Assembly (NCBI RefSeq): GCF_001690355.1
Contig: NZ_LZHG01000060.1
Location: 173,061-237,060 of the forward strand
Origin: Gilliamella sp. Choc4-2
GTDB lineage: Bacteria > Pseudomonadota > Gammaproteobacteria > Enterobacterales > Orbaceae
DNA length: 64,000 nucleotides
Direction: 5' to 3'
This document shows, one piece after another, positions 1-10,152 of the stretch. Each line of letters starts with the position of its first letter. Within the stretch, counting starts at the first letter, position 1. The notes below the pieces were generated by a model, which worked only from the letters and a program-made list of their open reading frames with translations, had not been told where the DNA came from and ran no database searches. A program made the translations under genes and the position numbers.

Positions 1-1200
1 ATAAATAAATCCTGCAGAACGCGAAGCTATATTGACAACTTTATTGACTAAATCGCTATTTACTCGTTGCACAAAATCTTCAAGATTTAAGTCAATATCA
101 TCAATATGTGAGGATAATTTAGCTGCATAATAATAACGTAAGCAATCAGGATCTAAATGTTTTAGATAGGTACTTGCTTGAATAAAAGTGCCGCGTGATT
201 TAGACATTTTCGCACCATCAACAGTCACATAACCATGTACAAAAATATTGGAAGGCTTACGATATTCGCTACCTTCAAGCATAGCAGGCCAAAATAAGCT
301 GTGAAAATAAACAATATCTTTACCAATAAAGTGATACAGTTCTGTACTTGAATTTTTGTCCCAAAACTCATCAAAAATTGGTTTATTTTTTTTATTACAG
401 TAATTTAAGAAAGATCCCATATAACCAATTGGCGCATCTAACCAAACGTAAAAATACTTACCAGGAGCATCGGGGATCTCAAATCCAAAATAAGGTGCAT
501 CACGACTAATATCCCACGGTTGTAAACCAGATTCAAACCACTCTTGCATTTTATTAGCAACTTGATCTTGTAATGTTCCTGAACGAATCCACTCTTGTAA
601 CATATTTGAAAAAGCAGGTAGATCAAAAAAGAAGTGCTCAGAATCTTTCATAACAGGTGTAGCACCAGATACTACTGATTGGGGATTAATTAAATCAATT
701 GGATTATAAGTTGCTCCGCAAACTTCACAGTTATCACCATACTGATCTGGTGCTTTACAGCGTGGGCAAGTACCTTTTACAAAACGGTCAGGTAAAAACA
801 TCTGTTTTTCAGGATCGAATAGCTGTGAAATAACTTTAGTTTTAATATAGCCATTCGCTTTTAAACGTTTATAAATTTGCTCTGATATCTGACGATTTTC
901 TGGGCTATGTGTTGAATGGTAATTATCATAACTAATATTAAAGCCAGAAAAATCACGTTGATGTTCGGTTTTGACATCACTAATCATCTGCTCTGGAGTA
1001 ATCCCCAATTGCTGAGCTTTGAGCATAATCGGCGTGCCATGGGCATCGTCAGCACAAATAAAATAGATCTCATTTCCCCGCATACGTTGATAGCGTACCC
1101 ATACATCAGCTTGAATGTGTTCTAGCATATGACCTAAGTGAATTGCACCATTGGCATAAGGAAGTGCACAAGTCACTAATATTTTGCGTTGAGTTTTCAT
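1..1200 (-). CDS. metG: methionyl-tRNA synthetase (N-terminal part, cut by window edge)
   Basis: Charges tRNA-Met with methionine in the cytoplasm. The reading frame is open from the ATG at 1198-1200 to the left edge and gives about 400 of the usual ~680 residues. The class I HIGH-type motif HLGH lies near residue 22. A zinc knuckle CPRC...CEVC sits near residues 145-162, and the KMSKS motif is at about residue 332. The gene is divergent from mrp, as in E. coli. The C-terminal anticodon-binding and dimerisation parts lie outside the window. Identity is certain from the motifs; the only limit is the truncation by the window. Confidence 0.97.
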   Translation of the reverse strand, partial: MKTQRKILVTCALPYANGAIHLGHMLEHIQADVWVRYQRMRGNEIYFICADDAHGTPIMLKAQQLGITPEQMISDVKTEHQRDFSGFNISYDNYHSTHSPENRQISEQIYKRLKANGYIKTKVISQLFDPEKQMFLPDRFVKGTCPRCKAPDQYGDNCEVCGATYNPIDLINPQSVVSGATPVMKDSEHFFFDLPAFSNMLQEWIRSGTLQDQVANKMQEWFESGLQPWDISRDAPYFGFEIPDAPGKYFYVWLDAPIGYMGSFLNYCNKKNKPIFDEFWDKNSSTELYHFIGKDIVYFHSLFWPAMLEGSEYRKPSNIFVHGYVTVDGAKMSKSRGTFIQASTYLKHLDPDCLRYYYAAKLSSHIDDIDLNLEDFVQRVNSDLVNKVVNIASRSAGFIY

Positions 1201-1451
1201 GTTGATTTATTACCCTTTTTTACATAATGGCAGAAATAGTACATCAATCGTGGGATTATCGCTAGATTTATGCCATAATTTCATAAAATTTATATGCTCA
1301 ATTTACTTTTCAAACAGCAAATAATCATTTTTTAGTGAGGTAAACCAATAAAATGTACCGCCCTATTATTATTTAATGTTTTTTAGCTTTTGATACAAGG
1401 TAATTGGAAATAAAACGAGTATAAATACTGAGGCACAAAGAGATAACCACA

Positions 1452-2525
1452 ATGAATACTGAAGTAAAAAAAATTCTTGAAAATTTTACTCATTCAACGC
1501 TAAAAAAAAATTTACTTGAACTTGGCGCAATAAAAGAATGTGAAATAGTTAATCACTGCTTAACTATAAATTTAACAATGCCTTTCGCTTGGCAATCTAC
1601 TTTTGAAGAATTGAAAAAAATAACCTCTCCAGAATTGCTTAAGCTTAACAGCGTTAATGATATTGACTGGCATATTGAATATAAAATTGCTACTTTAAAA
1701 CGTGCTAATAACAAAAATGCCATTAATAATATAAAAAACATTATCGCGATAAGCTCAGGAAAAGGCGGCGTTGGAAAATCATCAACAGCGGTCAATCTTG
1801 CGCTAGCTTTACAAAAACAAGGGGCTAAAGTAGGGATTTTAGATGCAGATATTTATGGCCCCTCGATCCCAACCATGTTAGGTACAGAAAACCAGCAACC
1901 CTTAACACCCGATAATAAACATATGACACCAATAATGGCATATGGGCTTGCAAGCAATTCCATTGGTTATTTAGTTGATTCCGATAGTGCCATGGTATGG
2001 CGTGGACCTATGGCAAGTAAAGCTCTATTACAGATTTTACAAGACACGCTTTGGCCAGAACTCGACTATCTTGTCATTGATATGCCTCCAGGCACAGGGG
2101 ACATCCAATTAACCCTAGCGCAAAACATTCCAGTTACTGCTGCTGTAATTATCACAACGCCTCAAGATATTGCCTTAATCGATGCAAAAAAAGGTATTAC
2201 CATGTTTAATAAAGTAAACATCCCAACACTAGGAATTATTGAAAACATGAGTTACCACATTTGTGAACATTGTGGACATCATGAGGCCATCTTTGGTGAA
2301 GGTGGTGCAAAACGTTTAACTGAACAATATCAAACAAAATTGCTAGGGCAAATTCCACTTCAAAAAATGTTACGCCAAGATCTTGATACAGGAAAGCCCA
2401 CTGTTATTAACCACCCTGATAGCGAATTTAGCCAACTTTATTATCAAATAGCAGGAAGTATTGCTAGTGAGTTATATTGGCAAGGTGAAGCGATTTTGCC
2501 TGATATCCCTTTTAAAACTATATAA
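1452..2525 (+). CDS. mrp: Mrp/ApbC family iron-sulfur cluster carrier ATPase
   Basis: A P-loop NTPase that binds and transfers Fe-S clusters to apoproteins in the cytosol. The 357-residue length is normal (E. coli about 369). Residues 1-90 form a MIP18/DUF59-like N-terminal domain. The deviant Walker A GKGGVGKSS is at 103-111 and DMPPGTGD is at about 210-217. The cluster-ligating pair C271-x2-C274 lies in HICEHCGHH. The gene is divergent from metG across 251 bp and convergent with the phosphatase gene, with a hairpin in between. An alternative name is apbC; function is assigned from family knowledge. Confidence 0.96.
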   Translation: MNTEVKKILENFTHSTLKKNLLELGAIKECEIVNHCLTINLTMPFAWQSTFEELKKITSPELLKLNSVNDIDWHIEYKIATLKRANNKNAINNIKNIIAISSGKGGVGKSSTAVNLALALQKQGAKVGILDADIYGPSIPTMLGTENQQPLTPDNKHMTPIMAYGLASNSIGYLVDSDSAMVWRGPMASKALLQILQDTLWPELDYLVIDMPPGTGDIQLTLAQNIPVTAAVIITTPQDIALIDAKKGITMFNKVNIPTLGIIENMSYHICEHCGHHEAIFGEGGAKRLTEQYQTKLLGQIPLQKMLRQDLDTGKPTVINHPDSEFSQLYYQIAGSIASELYWQGEAILPDIPFKTI

Positions 2526-2535
2526 ATTTAAAATC

Positions 2536-2571
2536 GATATATTGGCTACTAAATATAATAGCCAATATATC
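2536..2571. terminator. bidirectional hairpin between mrp and the phosphatase gene
   Basis: A perfect 13-bp stem (GATATATTGGCTA with TAGCCAATATATC) encloses a 10-nt loop. It lies 11 bp after the mrp stop and between two convergent genes. It is flanked by A/T-rich sequence but has no clean T-tract, so termination is inferred from position and symmetry. Confidence 0.65.
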
Positions 2572-2662
2572 AAGATGAAATTTAAATAATAATGTGTAAA
2601 TAATCCAGCATTTTTCAATAAATAATTCAAATAATAATCAATATGACACCAATCAGTATCTA

Positions 2663-3403
2663 CTATTTTAAATGACTAAACTCCTCCTTCGCCTTAATTA
2701 GTTGTTGAGTAAATTCCGAGTTTGTATGTAGCTGAGCCACAACAGCCGCTGCCATAATCTTTGCAGCATCGACATCACTTTGCCAATGATAACCACAAAT
2801 TACCCGACTTTCGCCTATTTCATAACCACGCTTAAAAATTTCATTTTGTCTCTCTGGATTGATTTCAGCAAGTACTAGCGAAATAGCAAATCCCATTGTA
2901 GTATGACCTGATGGATAAGAACCATTAGTTGATAATGTTTTTTCATCTTCTGGACGACAAGTTGGCTCATTAAAAAAAGAAAATGGTCTAACTCGATTAT
3001 AAAAATTTTTAGCAGAACGAGTCGCCAGATCACCGGCATCTTCTTTCATCGTAGTAATGAGTTTATAAATCTCGGGAGTTGTAGTTATAGAAATTTCAGA
3101 TCCAAAAGAGGAGGAAAACTGTTTGGCTATATTATCCTTACTAGAATCAGCATCTAAATAAGCTTGATGTCCTCGTTCAGAATTACGAAGTGACTTACCC
3201 CAATCATACATCGCTTTATCCCTAAGAAAATCAACACTATTAAAAGAAGGAGGAGGAGGTAATAAAAATAAACTATTAGGCGATTGATTTTCTGTAAGGT
3301 AAAAATCTTGTGGATTAGTCGTCACATCTTTAATATTATTGGCATAAACATTTGTAGATATTAAGACACACATAATAATACTGTTTACAAAGATTTTTTG
3401 CAT
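2663..3403 (-). CDS. class A non-specific acid phosphatase (PAP2 superfamily), secreted
   Basis: Hydrolyses phosphomonoesters in the periplasm. Counting from the chosen start, the PAP2 signature is complete: K132-x6-RP(139-140), PSGH at 164-167, and SR(199-200)-x5-H206-x3-D210. Residues 1-20 form a Sec signal peptide ending ...STNVYA, before NN. The start at 3403 has the ribosome site AAGGAAAC immediately upstream. A longer frame beginning at 3427 would put that site inside the gene and spoil the signal peptide. PhoN/PhoC-type enzymes are the nearest relatives; the exact substrate is unknown. A CRP-type site lies 228 bp upstream. Confidence 0.9.
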   Translation of the reverse strand: MQKIFVNSIIMCVLISTNVYANNIKDVTTNPQDFYLTENQSPNSLFLLPPPPSFNSVDFLRDKAMYDWGKSLRNSERGHQAYLDADSSKDNIAKQFSSSFGSEISITTTPEIYKLITTMKEDAGDLATRSAKNFYNRVRPFSFFNEPTCRPEDEKTLSTNGSYPSGHTTMGFAISLVLAEINPERQNEIFKRGYEIGESRVICGYHWQSDVDAAKIMAAAVVAQLHTNSEFTQQLIKAKEEFSHLK

Positions 3404-3630
3404 ATAAGTTTCCTTATTAAAAAGCACTATAATTCTCGGTAACCAACACCAACAACTTATGATAACTAACCTGCTTATTTAAATAGATTAATTGCCCTAT
3501 AAGATAAATAAGTAATAAATATTTCTTATTTTAAGCATATCAATGTGGTTATTTAACAACATTCACCAATTAATAGCTTAGTTAATCATAAAAATAATTT
3601 CTTTATTAATAAACAAACAAATTTTTTATA

Positions 3631-3646
3631 TGTGACAACTATCACA
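3631..3646. promoter_or_regulatory. perfect CRP-type operator in the phosphatase/tpx intergenic region
   Basis: TGTGACAACTATCACA matches the consensus TGTGA-N6-TCACA at all ten defined positions, with further A/T-rich flanks. It lies in the 449-bp divergent gap, 228 bp from the phosphatase start and 207 bp from tpx, so either gene could be the target. Distances of this size suit activation only if transcription starts lie well upstream of the start codons. Nothing else in this gap (3404-3852) is recognisable. Confidence 0.7.
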
Positions 3647-3852
3647 TTTATTTTTATTGAAATTTTTTGACTTATTATTGCTCACTAAATTGAGTAAGCA
3701 AAAATGTTATTCATTGGATAAATTATCAAATCTAGCATAATATGAATATGACAGCTGAATAATGCTAAATTTATAGTAAATAAAGCTGTAAAACTTTAAT
3801 AAGTTCACTCTATCGAAACAACGTTATTAGTTACAACACTAAGGAAACTGTT

Positions 3853-4365
3853 ATGCAAAAAAGAGTTAATGAAATCACCATGCGCGGAGCACCTATTACT
3901 TTGTTAGGCACACAAATTAAAGTTGGCGACACAGCGCCCAATTTTATCGTGCAAGATTTAAAAATGGAGCCCATTAAATTGTCCGATTTTAAAGGTAAAA
4001 TCAGAATTATTAATTCGGTTCCATCCATTGATACCTCAGTATGTAGTGCTCAAGTGCATCGCTTTAACGTCGAAGCGGCAAAATTAAAAGACACAGTGAT
4101 ATTTTCAATTAGCGTCGATTTACCTTTTGCCTTAAATCGCTACTGTGCTGCTGAAGGTATTGATGCCGTTAAAGTCACCTCAGATCATAAAGAACTCAAC
4201 TTTGGTTTAAAATATGGAGTTGTTATTGAAGAGTTGCGATTACTTTCTCGATCTGTATTTGTCATTGATAAAAACGACAAAATTGTTTATGTGGAATATG
4301 TCAAAGAAACCTCTTCTGAACCTGATTATGACAAAGTCCTAGCTGCAGTTAAAGCACTAGAATAA
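3853..4365 (+). CDS. tpx: thiol peroxidase (atypical 2-Cys peroxiredoxin)
   Basis: Reduces hydrogen peroxide and lipid hydroperoxides using thioredoxin. The 170 residues are the usual length. The peroxidatic cysteine C64 lies in PSIDTSVCSAQ and the resolving cysteine C98 in NRYCAAEG, matching C61/C95 of E. coli Tpx. The AAGGAAACTGTT ribosome site precedes the ATG. It is monocistronic, with a small hairpin downstream (4382-4412). A CRP-like site 207 bp upstream may tie it to carbon status, although it may serve the divergent phosphatase instead. Confidence 0.97.
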   Translation: MQKRVNEITMRGAPITLLGTQIKVGDTAPNFIVQDLKMEPIKLSDFKGKIRIINSVPSIDTSVCSAQVHRFNVEAAKLKDTVIFSISVDLPFALNRYCAAEGIDAVKVTSDHKELNFGLKYGVVIEELRLLSRSVFVIDKNDKIVYVEYVKETSSEPDYDKVLAAVKALE

Positions 4366-4381
4366 ATCGCTATAATGAAAC

Positions 4382-4412
4382 ATCGCCCTCAAATACTAAT
4401 ATTGGTGGCGAT
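4382..4412 (+). terminator. weak hairpin after tpx
   Basis: A 6-bp stem ATCGCC / GGCGAT with a long loop, followed by a T-containing but interrupted tail. It is positioned 17 bp after the tpx stop. The weak stem makes this tentative. Confidence 0.4.
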
Positions 4413-4505
4413 TAAGTTTAAGATTTATTCTTAGCAACTATTTAATAGACAAACATATTCAGTTATAATCAAAAGTAATCTAATATTCCCTCCAAAATCT
4501 TAATC

Positions 4506-5687
4506 ATGAATAATAGTATTAACCGATCTCGGGTTTGGTCATCAATTCTTTGTCTTGCATTTGCGGCATTTATTTTTAATACAACGGAATTTGTACCTGT
4601 CGGGCTATTACCCAATATTGCTGAAAGCTTTTCAATGGACGTAGCCCATGCTGGATTATTACTCACTATTTATGCGTGGGCTGTTTCGTTATTATCATTG
4701 CCACTCACAGTATTAACATCAAAAATGGAACGAAGGAAGCTACTTATCCTTTTATTTTGTCTATTTATAGGTAGTCATATTTTAGCTGGAGTCGCATGGA
4801 ATTTTTACAGTTTAATGATAGCAAGAATTGGTATTGCTTGTGCACATGCGGTATTTTGGGCAATTACAACACCACTTGCAGTTCGGTTAGCGCCCAATGG
4901 TAAAAAAGCTAAAGCAATGGGCTTTATTGTTATTGGCGTATCGATGGCAACCATTCTAGGTATTCCAATTGGCACCATCATAGGACAACTCGTTGGCTGG
5001 CGCGTGACTTTTTTATGTATTGCTGGTATCGCTTTTTGCGTGATGATATTACTACTCCGCTTATTGCCTACTGTACCAAGCATGGATATTATCTCTATCA
5101 AAGATATTCCAATGGTATTAAAACGCCCAATACTGCTAAACATTTATTTATTAATTGCCATTATTATTGCGGGTCACTTTACTGCCTATACCTATATTAC
5201 GCCATTCATGAAAAATATTGGTGGATTTAACCAAAATGTTATCGTCCTTTTATTATTAGTTGTAGGTTTTTCTGGAATGATTGGTAGCGTTATTTTTGCA
5301 AAATATGCTGAAAAGAATCCAACCGCAATTTTCATCATCCCTATGCTATTACTGATTACTTGCTTATTATCGCTTTATGTCTGTTCATTAACGCTTTATA
5401 CTGCAATTATTCAATGTTTGATTTGGGGACTTTCCATTACAATTATTGGAATGGTTATGCAAAGTAAAGTAATTGATGCCGCACCCGATGCCACAGATAT
5501 AGCCACTTCAGTCTATTCTGGTATTTTCAATATTGGAATAGGAGGCGGTGCTTTTATAGGCAGTAAGGTATTAATTTTACTTTCAATTGATTACATTGGT
5601 TATGTTGGTGCGTGTTTTGTCATCATCGCACTATTATTATTCTACTTTTTATCTAGAAAATTATGGAATAATAAAACGGTTATTTAA
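4506..5687 (+). CDS. sotB: sugar efflux MFS transporter, SotB type
   Basis: A major facilitator superfamily exporter of the inner membrane, 393 residues with about 12 hydrophobic segments. The N-terminus AAFIFNTTEFVPVGLLPNIA is nearly that of E. coli SotB (YdeA). The TM2-3 loop MERRKLLI and the segment DAAPDATDIATSVYSGIFN also match that family. E. coli SotB exports arabinose, lactose and IPTG; substrates here are inferred. It is convergent with uup, separated by a 15-bp perfect hairpin. Confidence 0.85.
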   Translation: MNNSINRSRVWSSILCLAFAAFIFNTTEFVPVGLLPNIAESFSMDVAHAGLLLTIYAWAVSLLSLPLTVLTSKMERRKLLILLFCLFIGSHILAGVAWNFYSLMIARIGIACAHAVFWAITTPLAVRLAPNGKKAKAMGFIVIGVSMATILGIPIGTIIGQLVGWRVTFLCIAGIAFCVMILLLRLLPTVPSMDIISIKDIPMVLKRPILLNIYLLIAIIIAGHFTAYTYITPFMKNIGGFNQNVIVLLLLVVGFSGMIGSVIFAKYAEKNPTAIFIIPMLLLITCLLSLYVCSLTLYTAIIQCLIWGLSITIIGMVMQSKVIDAAPDATDIATSVYSGIFNIGIGGGAFIGSKVLILLSIDYIGYVGACFVIIALLLFYFLSRKLWNNKTVI

Positions 5688-5734
5688 AAACTGTTATGTA
5701 AAAAATATTATATAAAAACCTTAGGGTAAGGAAA

Positions 5735-5772
5735 CAGCATTATTTATTTTATAACACAAATAAATAATGCTG
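5735..5772. terminator. bidirectional hairpin between sotB and uup
   Basis: A perfect 15-bp stem (CAGCATTATTTATTT / AAATAAATAATGCTG) with an 8-nt loop, centred between convergent stop codons. An A-rich tail follows on the + strand, and TTTC precedes it for the minus strand. Termination is inferred from position. Confidence 0.7.
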
Positions 5773-5790
5773 AAAATACTAACACTTACC

Positions 5791-7716
5791 TTATGATTTG
5801 CTTAAAGACTCTAACTGCTCCCATCTTTCAAAAACAGCTTCTAATTCAGCCTCTTTATCTGCCAAAGATTGTAAAATTGGGCTAGTAATTTCATGAGTTT
5901 GATTAAAAAAGTCACTTTGACCAATTTGTGCTTGTAAATCAGTAATCTCTAATTCTAATTGTTCTATTTTGCTTGGTAATTGTGCCAATTCTCGTTGTTC
6001 ATTATAACTCAGTTTAACTTTCTTTTTAGCGGTTCGCTCACTACTTTGATTATTAGTAGCAGATAATTCTTTTTTAGGTTGCTCAAGTTTATTAACTGTC
6101 GTTACTTTAACTGGTTGTGCTTGCTGCTGTTGTTGCAGAGCATCGGCATAACCACCAGCATAAACACCAATATGGCCTTTTTCTTCAAAAAACCAACATT
6201 GAGTGACCACATTATCAACAAATTGCCGATCATGACTAACCAACAAGACAGTTCCTTGATAATCATTCACTAACTCTTCTAGCAATTCTAATGTTTCAAT
6301 ATCAAGATCATTGGTCGGTTCATCAAGTATTAATAAATTGCTAGGTTTTAAAAATAGTTTAGCCAGCAATAAACGATTACGCTCCCCTCCAGACAGTGCT
6401 CGTACAGGTGTTCTGGCACGTTTAGGCGGAAATAAAAAGTCCTGTAAATAACCAAGTACATGGCGTGATCGGCCATTAACCATAACCTCTTGCTTACCTT
6501 CGGCTAAATTATCCATCACCGTTTTTTCAGGATCGAGTTCGAGACGATATTGGTCAAAATAAGCAACTTCAAGCTTTGTGCCACAATGCACACTACCTAA
6601 TGTTGGTGTCAAATTACCCAACATCAGTTTTAATAAAGTTGTTTTACCAATACCATTAGGACCAATCAGAGCGATCTTATCACCACGTAATACTTGTACA
6701 GAAAAATCATTAACTAGTAACTTATCCTCAATCTGATATGTCACATTTTCAAGCTCAAAAACAATTTTTCCTGAACGTAATGCTTCCTCGATTTGCATTT
6801 TAGCACTACCCATAACTTGGCGTCGCTTGCTGTATTCTTGACGCATTGCTTTTAATGCTCGCACTCGCCCTTCATTACGAGTACGACGAGCTTTAATACC
6901 TTGTCGGATCCAGACTTCTTCTTGAGCTAATTTTTTATCAAATTCAGCATTTTGTAACTCTTCAACACGCAATGCTTCTTCTTTACCAAGCAAATAATTA
7001 TCATAACTCCCACTCCAAGACGCAATTTTACCTCGATCCAAATCAATAATACGCGTTGCCATTTGACGAATAAACGAACGATCATGGGAAATAAACACAA
7101 TACTACCATTAAAGCTTTTCAAAAAATATTCCAACCATTCAATGGTTTGAATGTCTAAATGATTGGTTGGTTCATCAAGCAATAAAACTGTTGGCTGACA
7201 AACCAACGCTTTGGCTAATGCGGCTTTACGCAACCAGCCACCCGATAACGAAGACAACAATGCATCACCATCAAGCGATAATGAAGAAATAACATTACGA
7301 ATACGGCTATCTAATTGCCAACCATTTTGATGATCTAACTGTTCTTGCATTTTCGCTAATTTATCTAAGTTACTTTCGCAAGGATCGGACTCTACACGAT
7401 GTGCTAAATCGTAGTAATCTCGTAATAATTGTGTTTGTTCGTGTAACCCTTCTGCCACAAAATCAAACACGCTGCCTTGCACATCACGAGGAGGATCTTG
7501 TTGTAATCGTGAAACAATTACATTATTTTCATAAATGATTTGCCCTTCGTCTAATGGCATTTCTTTATTTAACACTTTAAGTAAAGTCGATTTACCAGCA
7601 CCATTACGGCCGACAAGGCAAACACGCTCGTTTGGTTCAATAGACATATTGATATGATCAAGCAACGGCGCATCACTAAATGATAGGTAAGCATTTGTAA
7701 GGTTAATTAATGACAT
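5791..7716 (-). CDS. uup: ABC-F ATPase Uup
   Basis: A soluble tandem ATPase that acts on ribosomes and affects transposon excision. At 641 residues it has two ABC domains. The first has Walker A GRNGAGKST near residue 37 and signature LSGGW. The second has GPNGIGKTT near residue 353 and signature LSGGERNR. They are separated by a charged linker (roughly 240-310). The C-terminus (about 540-641) is a Q- and K-rich linker followed by a predicted coiled coil, the DNA-binding element that distinguishes Uup from EttA, YbiT and YheS. It has no membrane domain. Confidence 0.94.
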   Translation of the reverse strand: MSLINLTNAYLSFSDAPLLDHINMSIEPNERVCLVGRNGAGKSTLLKVLNKEMPLDEGQIIYENNVIVSRLQQDPPRDVQGSVFDFVAEGLHEQTQLLRDYYDLAHRVESDPCESNLDKLAKMQEQLDHQNGWQLDSRIRNVISSLSLDGDALLSSLSGGWLRKAALAKALVCQPTVLLLDEPTNHLDIQTIEWLEYFLKSFNGSIVFISHDRSFIRQMATRIIDLDRGKIASWSGSYDNYLLGKEEALRVEELQNAEFDKKLAQEEVWIRQGIKARRTRNEGRVRALKAMRQEYSKRRQVMGSAKMQIEEALRSGKIVFELENVTYQIEDKLLVNDFSVQVLRGDKIALIGPNGIGKTTLLKLMLGNLTPTLGSVHCGTKLEVAYFDQYRLELDPEKTVMDNLAEGKQEVMVNGRSRHVLGYLQDFLFPPKRARTPVRALSGGERNRLLLAKLFLKPSNLLILDEPTNDLDIETLELLEELVNDYQGTVLLVSHDRQFVDNVVTQCWFFEEKGHIGVYAGGYADALQQQQQAQPVKVTTVNKLEQPKKELSATNNQSSERTAKKKVKLSYNEQRELAQLPSKIEQLELEITDLQAQIGQSDFFNQTHEITSPILQSLADKEAELEAVFERWEQLESLSKS

Positions 7717-7915
7717 ATTTATGTTTTTATTTGGATAAAAAGTAATAAAGCGTTATTCTATCATAAAGTTGTATCAGCCAATTAAAATCAATTATCAAAG
7801 ATATAATAAAATTCTTTACTAATGTAAGATTCTTTATTTTTTCTTAAGAAGGATAAGAATGCTGTATTTATTGATCATTTAAAAATATTAATAATATTTA
7901 GATAAGGAGATTTCT

Positions 7916-10084
7916 ATGAGTCATATGTGGACATTTCAGCGTGTAGGCGGATTAGATCAAGTTGTATTTAAAAATGCCAAAGATATAATCAATTTGCCAG
8001 AATTAGATCCTAAATTGTGGGTTGCTCTCAGTTGCCCAACAACTGGATTAGATTTTGATAAAAAAACGCTAGCATTACTTGATTCAGATAAAGATGGGCG
8101 CATCCGAATTCCCGATATTTTAGATGCAATTAGTTGGACTAGAGATAAAATAATTTCATTTGATAGTATTTTAAACACAAGTGAAACACTACCATTATCA
8201 CAAATTAATACATCAACTCCGCAAGGAAAAAAACTATCGGTCACCGCTCAAAGTATTTTAGCTAGCTTGAATAAAAATAACGTGGATTATTTAACGCAAG
8301 ATGATATACAGAAATCTATTAAAATCAATGAGAATAAACTTTACAATGGTGATTTAATCTTTCCTGCATCAAGCGAATTATCACCAGACATGCAAATGTT
8401 TATTAAAACGGCGATCAAAACTATCGGCGCACAAAAAGACATGAGTGGACAAGATGGTATTAATTTAGATATTGCTAAAACTTTTGTTGCAAATCTAAAA
8501 ATATGGCAACAATGGCAAAAGGATATAAGCAATTTCCAAACACCTTTTGGGGAAAACACTGCAGAAACTTGGAAATTAGTGCAAATGTTAACACCTAAAA
8601 TTGACGACTACTTTTTGCGTGTCGAATTAGCACAATACGCCCCACAAGCACAAACAGCACTTAACGTTGACGAAAAATATATTGTACCAACCGAAAATGG
8701 TTTATTGTCTGATGAAGCATTAGCTGAGCTACCTCTATCTAAAATTGATACAACTGATGCTCTCGATCTGGTTAATGGGCTTAATCCGCTTTGGAAAACT
8801 AAAATTGGGCGATTTAAAACCTTAGTTGCTTCAACATTATCAACCCCAGACAAACTCACACAACAAGAATGGCAAAATATAAAAAATAGTCTTGAAAATT
8901 ATACTACGCTAATAAGTTCTAAACCTGAATTGTCAAAATTAGATGTCACAACTCAACCAACAGAAAGTATTGAAGATATACCAACCAAATTGATTACTAG
9001 CATGGCTAATGATGAATTACTTACTAAATTCGAAAAAATGGTTGAACAAGATAATAAAACCTCTATTTCAGCATCAGATGTACTGATTTTAGAAAAGTTA
9101 GTCCTATTTCATAAGCATCTTTATCGCTTGCTGATTAATTTTGTTTCCTTTGCAGACTTTTTCATCCCAACAACTCGAGCCGCATTTCAACTTGGTAAAC
9201 TTTACATAGATGGCCGCTGTGCAAACCTTTGTGTTGCGGTCGACAATATAGCCAAACACTCAACCATGGCAAATTATTCTGAGCTTTGTTTACTTTATTG
9301 TGAATGTACACGACATGGTCAAAAACAACTGATTGCCGCAGCGATGACTGCCGGACAAGGAGATTTGTTAATAGAAGGTAGAAATGGCGTATTTATCGAC
9401 AATGAAGGGAATGATTGGGATGCCAATGTAGTTAAAATAATCACTAAACCAATTAGCATTCAGCAAGCAATTTTGGCACCTTACCAACGTATTGGACGTT
9501 GTATTACTGAACAAATTAATAAATGGGCAAGCAGTAAAGATGCCGATGTTGAAAAATCAAGTGAACAAGCACTCCAAAACCCAGTAAATAAATTTGATAT
9601 TGGCAAAAGCGTTGGAATTTTTGCTGCAATTGGTTTAGCAGTTGGTGCAATTGGCACGGCATTAGCCTCGATTTTTCAAGCAATATTTTCACTCACTTGG
9701 TGGCAGCTCCCTTTGTCGTTTATTGGGTTATTCCTGATTATTTCTGGTCCATCTGTTATTTTGGCATGGCTAAAATTACGACGAAGAACGTTAGGACCAC
9801 TGCTTGAAGCATCTGGTTGGGCTATTAATGGACAAGTAAAAATTAATCTAATGTTAGGTAGATTACTCACTAGTAAAGCCGAACTACCTACAAATGCAAA
9901 ACGTAATTTGCGTGACCCAATGAAGCAACGCCATAAAAAATTAAATATCATTTTTGTATTAGCAATGTTATTAGGAATTGGCACAACTGCAGGCTGGCTA
10001 TGGCATGAAGGTTATATTGACCGTTACATCGAACCACTAAAACAACAAACTCAAAATAACATCGATACAAATGCCGACAAATAA
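7916..10084 (+). CDS. uncharacterised EF-hand membrane protein
   Basis: I do not recognise a named family member. The 722-residue protein starts at an ATG with a strong AAGGAG site 7 bp upstream. A canonical EF-hand loop occupies D56-S-D58-K-D60-G-R-I-R-I-P-D67, which predicts calcium binding. Degenerate EF-like segments follow near LNKNNVDYLTQDD and EQDNKTSISASD. There is no signal peptide. Two or three hydrophobic segments lie at about 585-640, and one more at about 683-702 before a short charged tail. So a large soluble sensor-like domain is followed by a C-terminal anchor. It stands alone, convergent with glyA. A calcium-responsive role is a guess from the motif only. Confidence 0.85.
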   Translation: MSHMWTFQRVGGLDQVVFKNAKDIINLPELDPKLWVALSCPTTGLDFDKKTLALLDSDKDGRIRIPDILDAISWTRDKIISFDSILNTSETLPLSQINTSTPQGKKLSVTAQSILASLNKNNVDYLTQDDIQKSIKINENKLYNGDLIFPASSELSPDMQMFIKTAIKTIGAQKDMSGQDGINLDIAKTFVANLKIWQQWQKDISNFQTPFGENTAETWKLVQMLTPKIDDYFLRVELAQYAPQAQTALNVDEKYIVPTENGLLSDEALAELPLSKIDTTDALDLVNGLNPLWKTKIGRFKTLVASTLSTPDKLTQQEWQNIKNSLENYTTLISSKPELSKLDVTTQPTESIEDIPTKLITSMANDELLTKFEKMVEQDNKTSISASDVLILEKLVLFHKHLYRLLINFVSFADFFIPTTRAAFQLGKLYIDGRCANLCVAVDNIAKHSTMANYSELCLLYCECTRHGQKQLIAAAMTAGQGDLLIEGRNGVFIDNEGNDWDANVVKIITKPISIQQAILAPYQRIGRCITEQINKWASSKDADVEKSSEQALQNPVNKFDIGKSVGIFAAIGLAVGAIGTALASIFQAIFSLTWWQLPLSFIGLFLIISGPSVILAWLKLRRRTLGPLLEASGWAINGQVKINLMLGRLLTSKAELPTNAKRNLRDPMKQRHKKLNIIFVLAMLLGIGTTAGWLWHEGYIDRYIEPLKQQTQNNIDTNADK

Positions 10085-10087
10085 AAA

Positions 10088-10152
10088 TGGCTAGACATAA
10101 CAAACTACCAATAAATAATTCCACCGACAACCTTCGGTGGAATTGCTAGCCA
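10088..10152. terminator. nested bidirectional terminator, EF-hand gene / glyA
   Basis: The inner stem is AATTCCACCGA / TCGGTGGAATT (11 bp, 6-nt loop, 10117-10144). An outer pair TGGCTAG (10088-10094) / CTAGCCA (10146-10152) flanks it. It lies between two convergent genes and abuts the glyA stop codon. Confidence 0.75.

Noticed and set aside
7957..9984. Several antisense open frames of 72-102 codons inside the EF-hand gene
   Set aside because: They lie on the complementary strand of a well-supported gene, lack ribosome sites and have no family resemblance.
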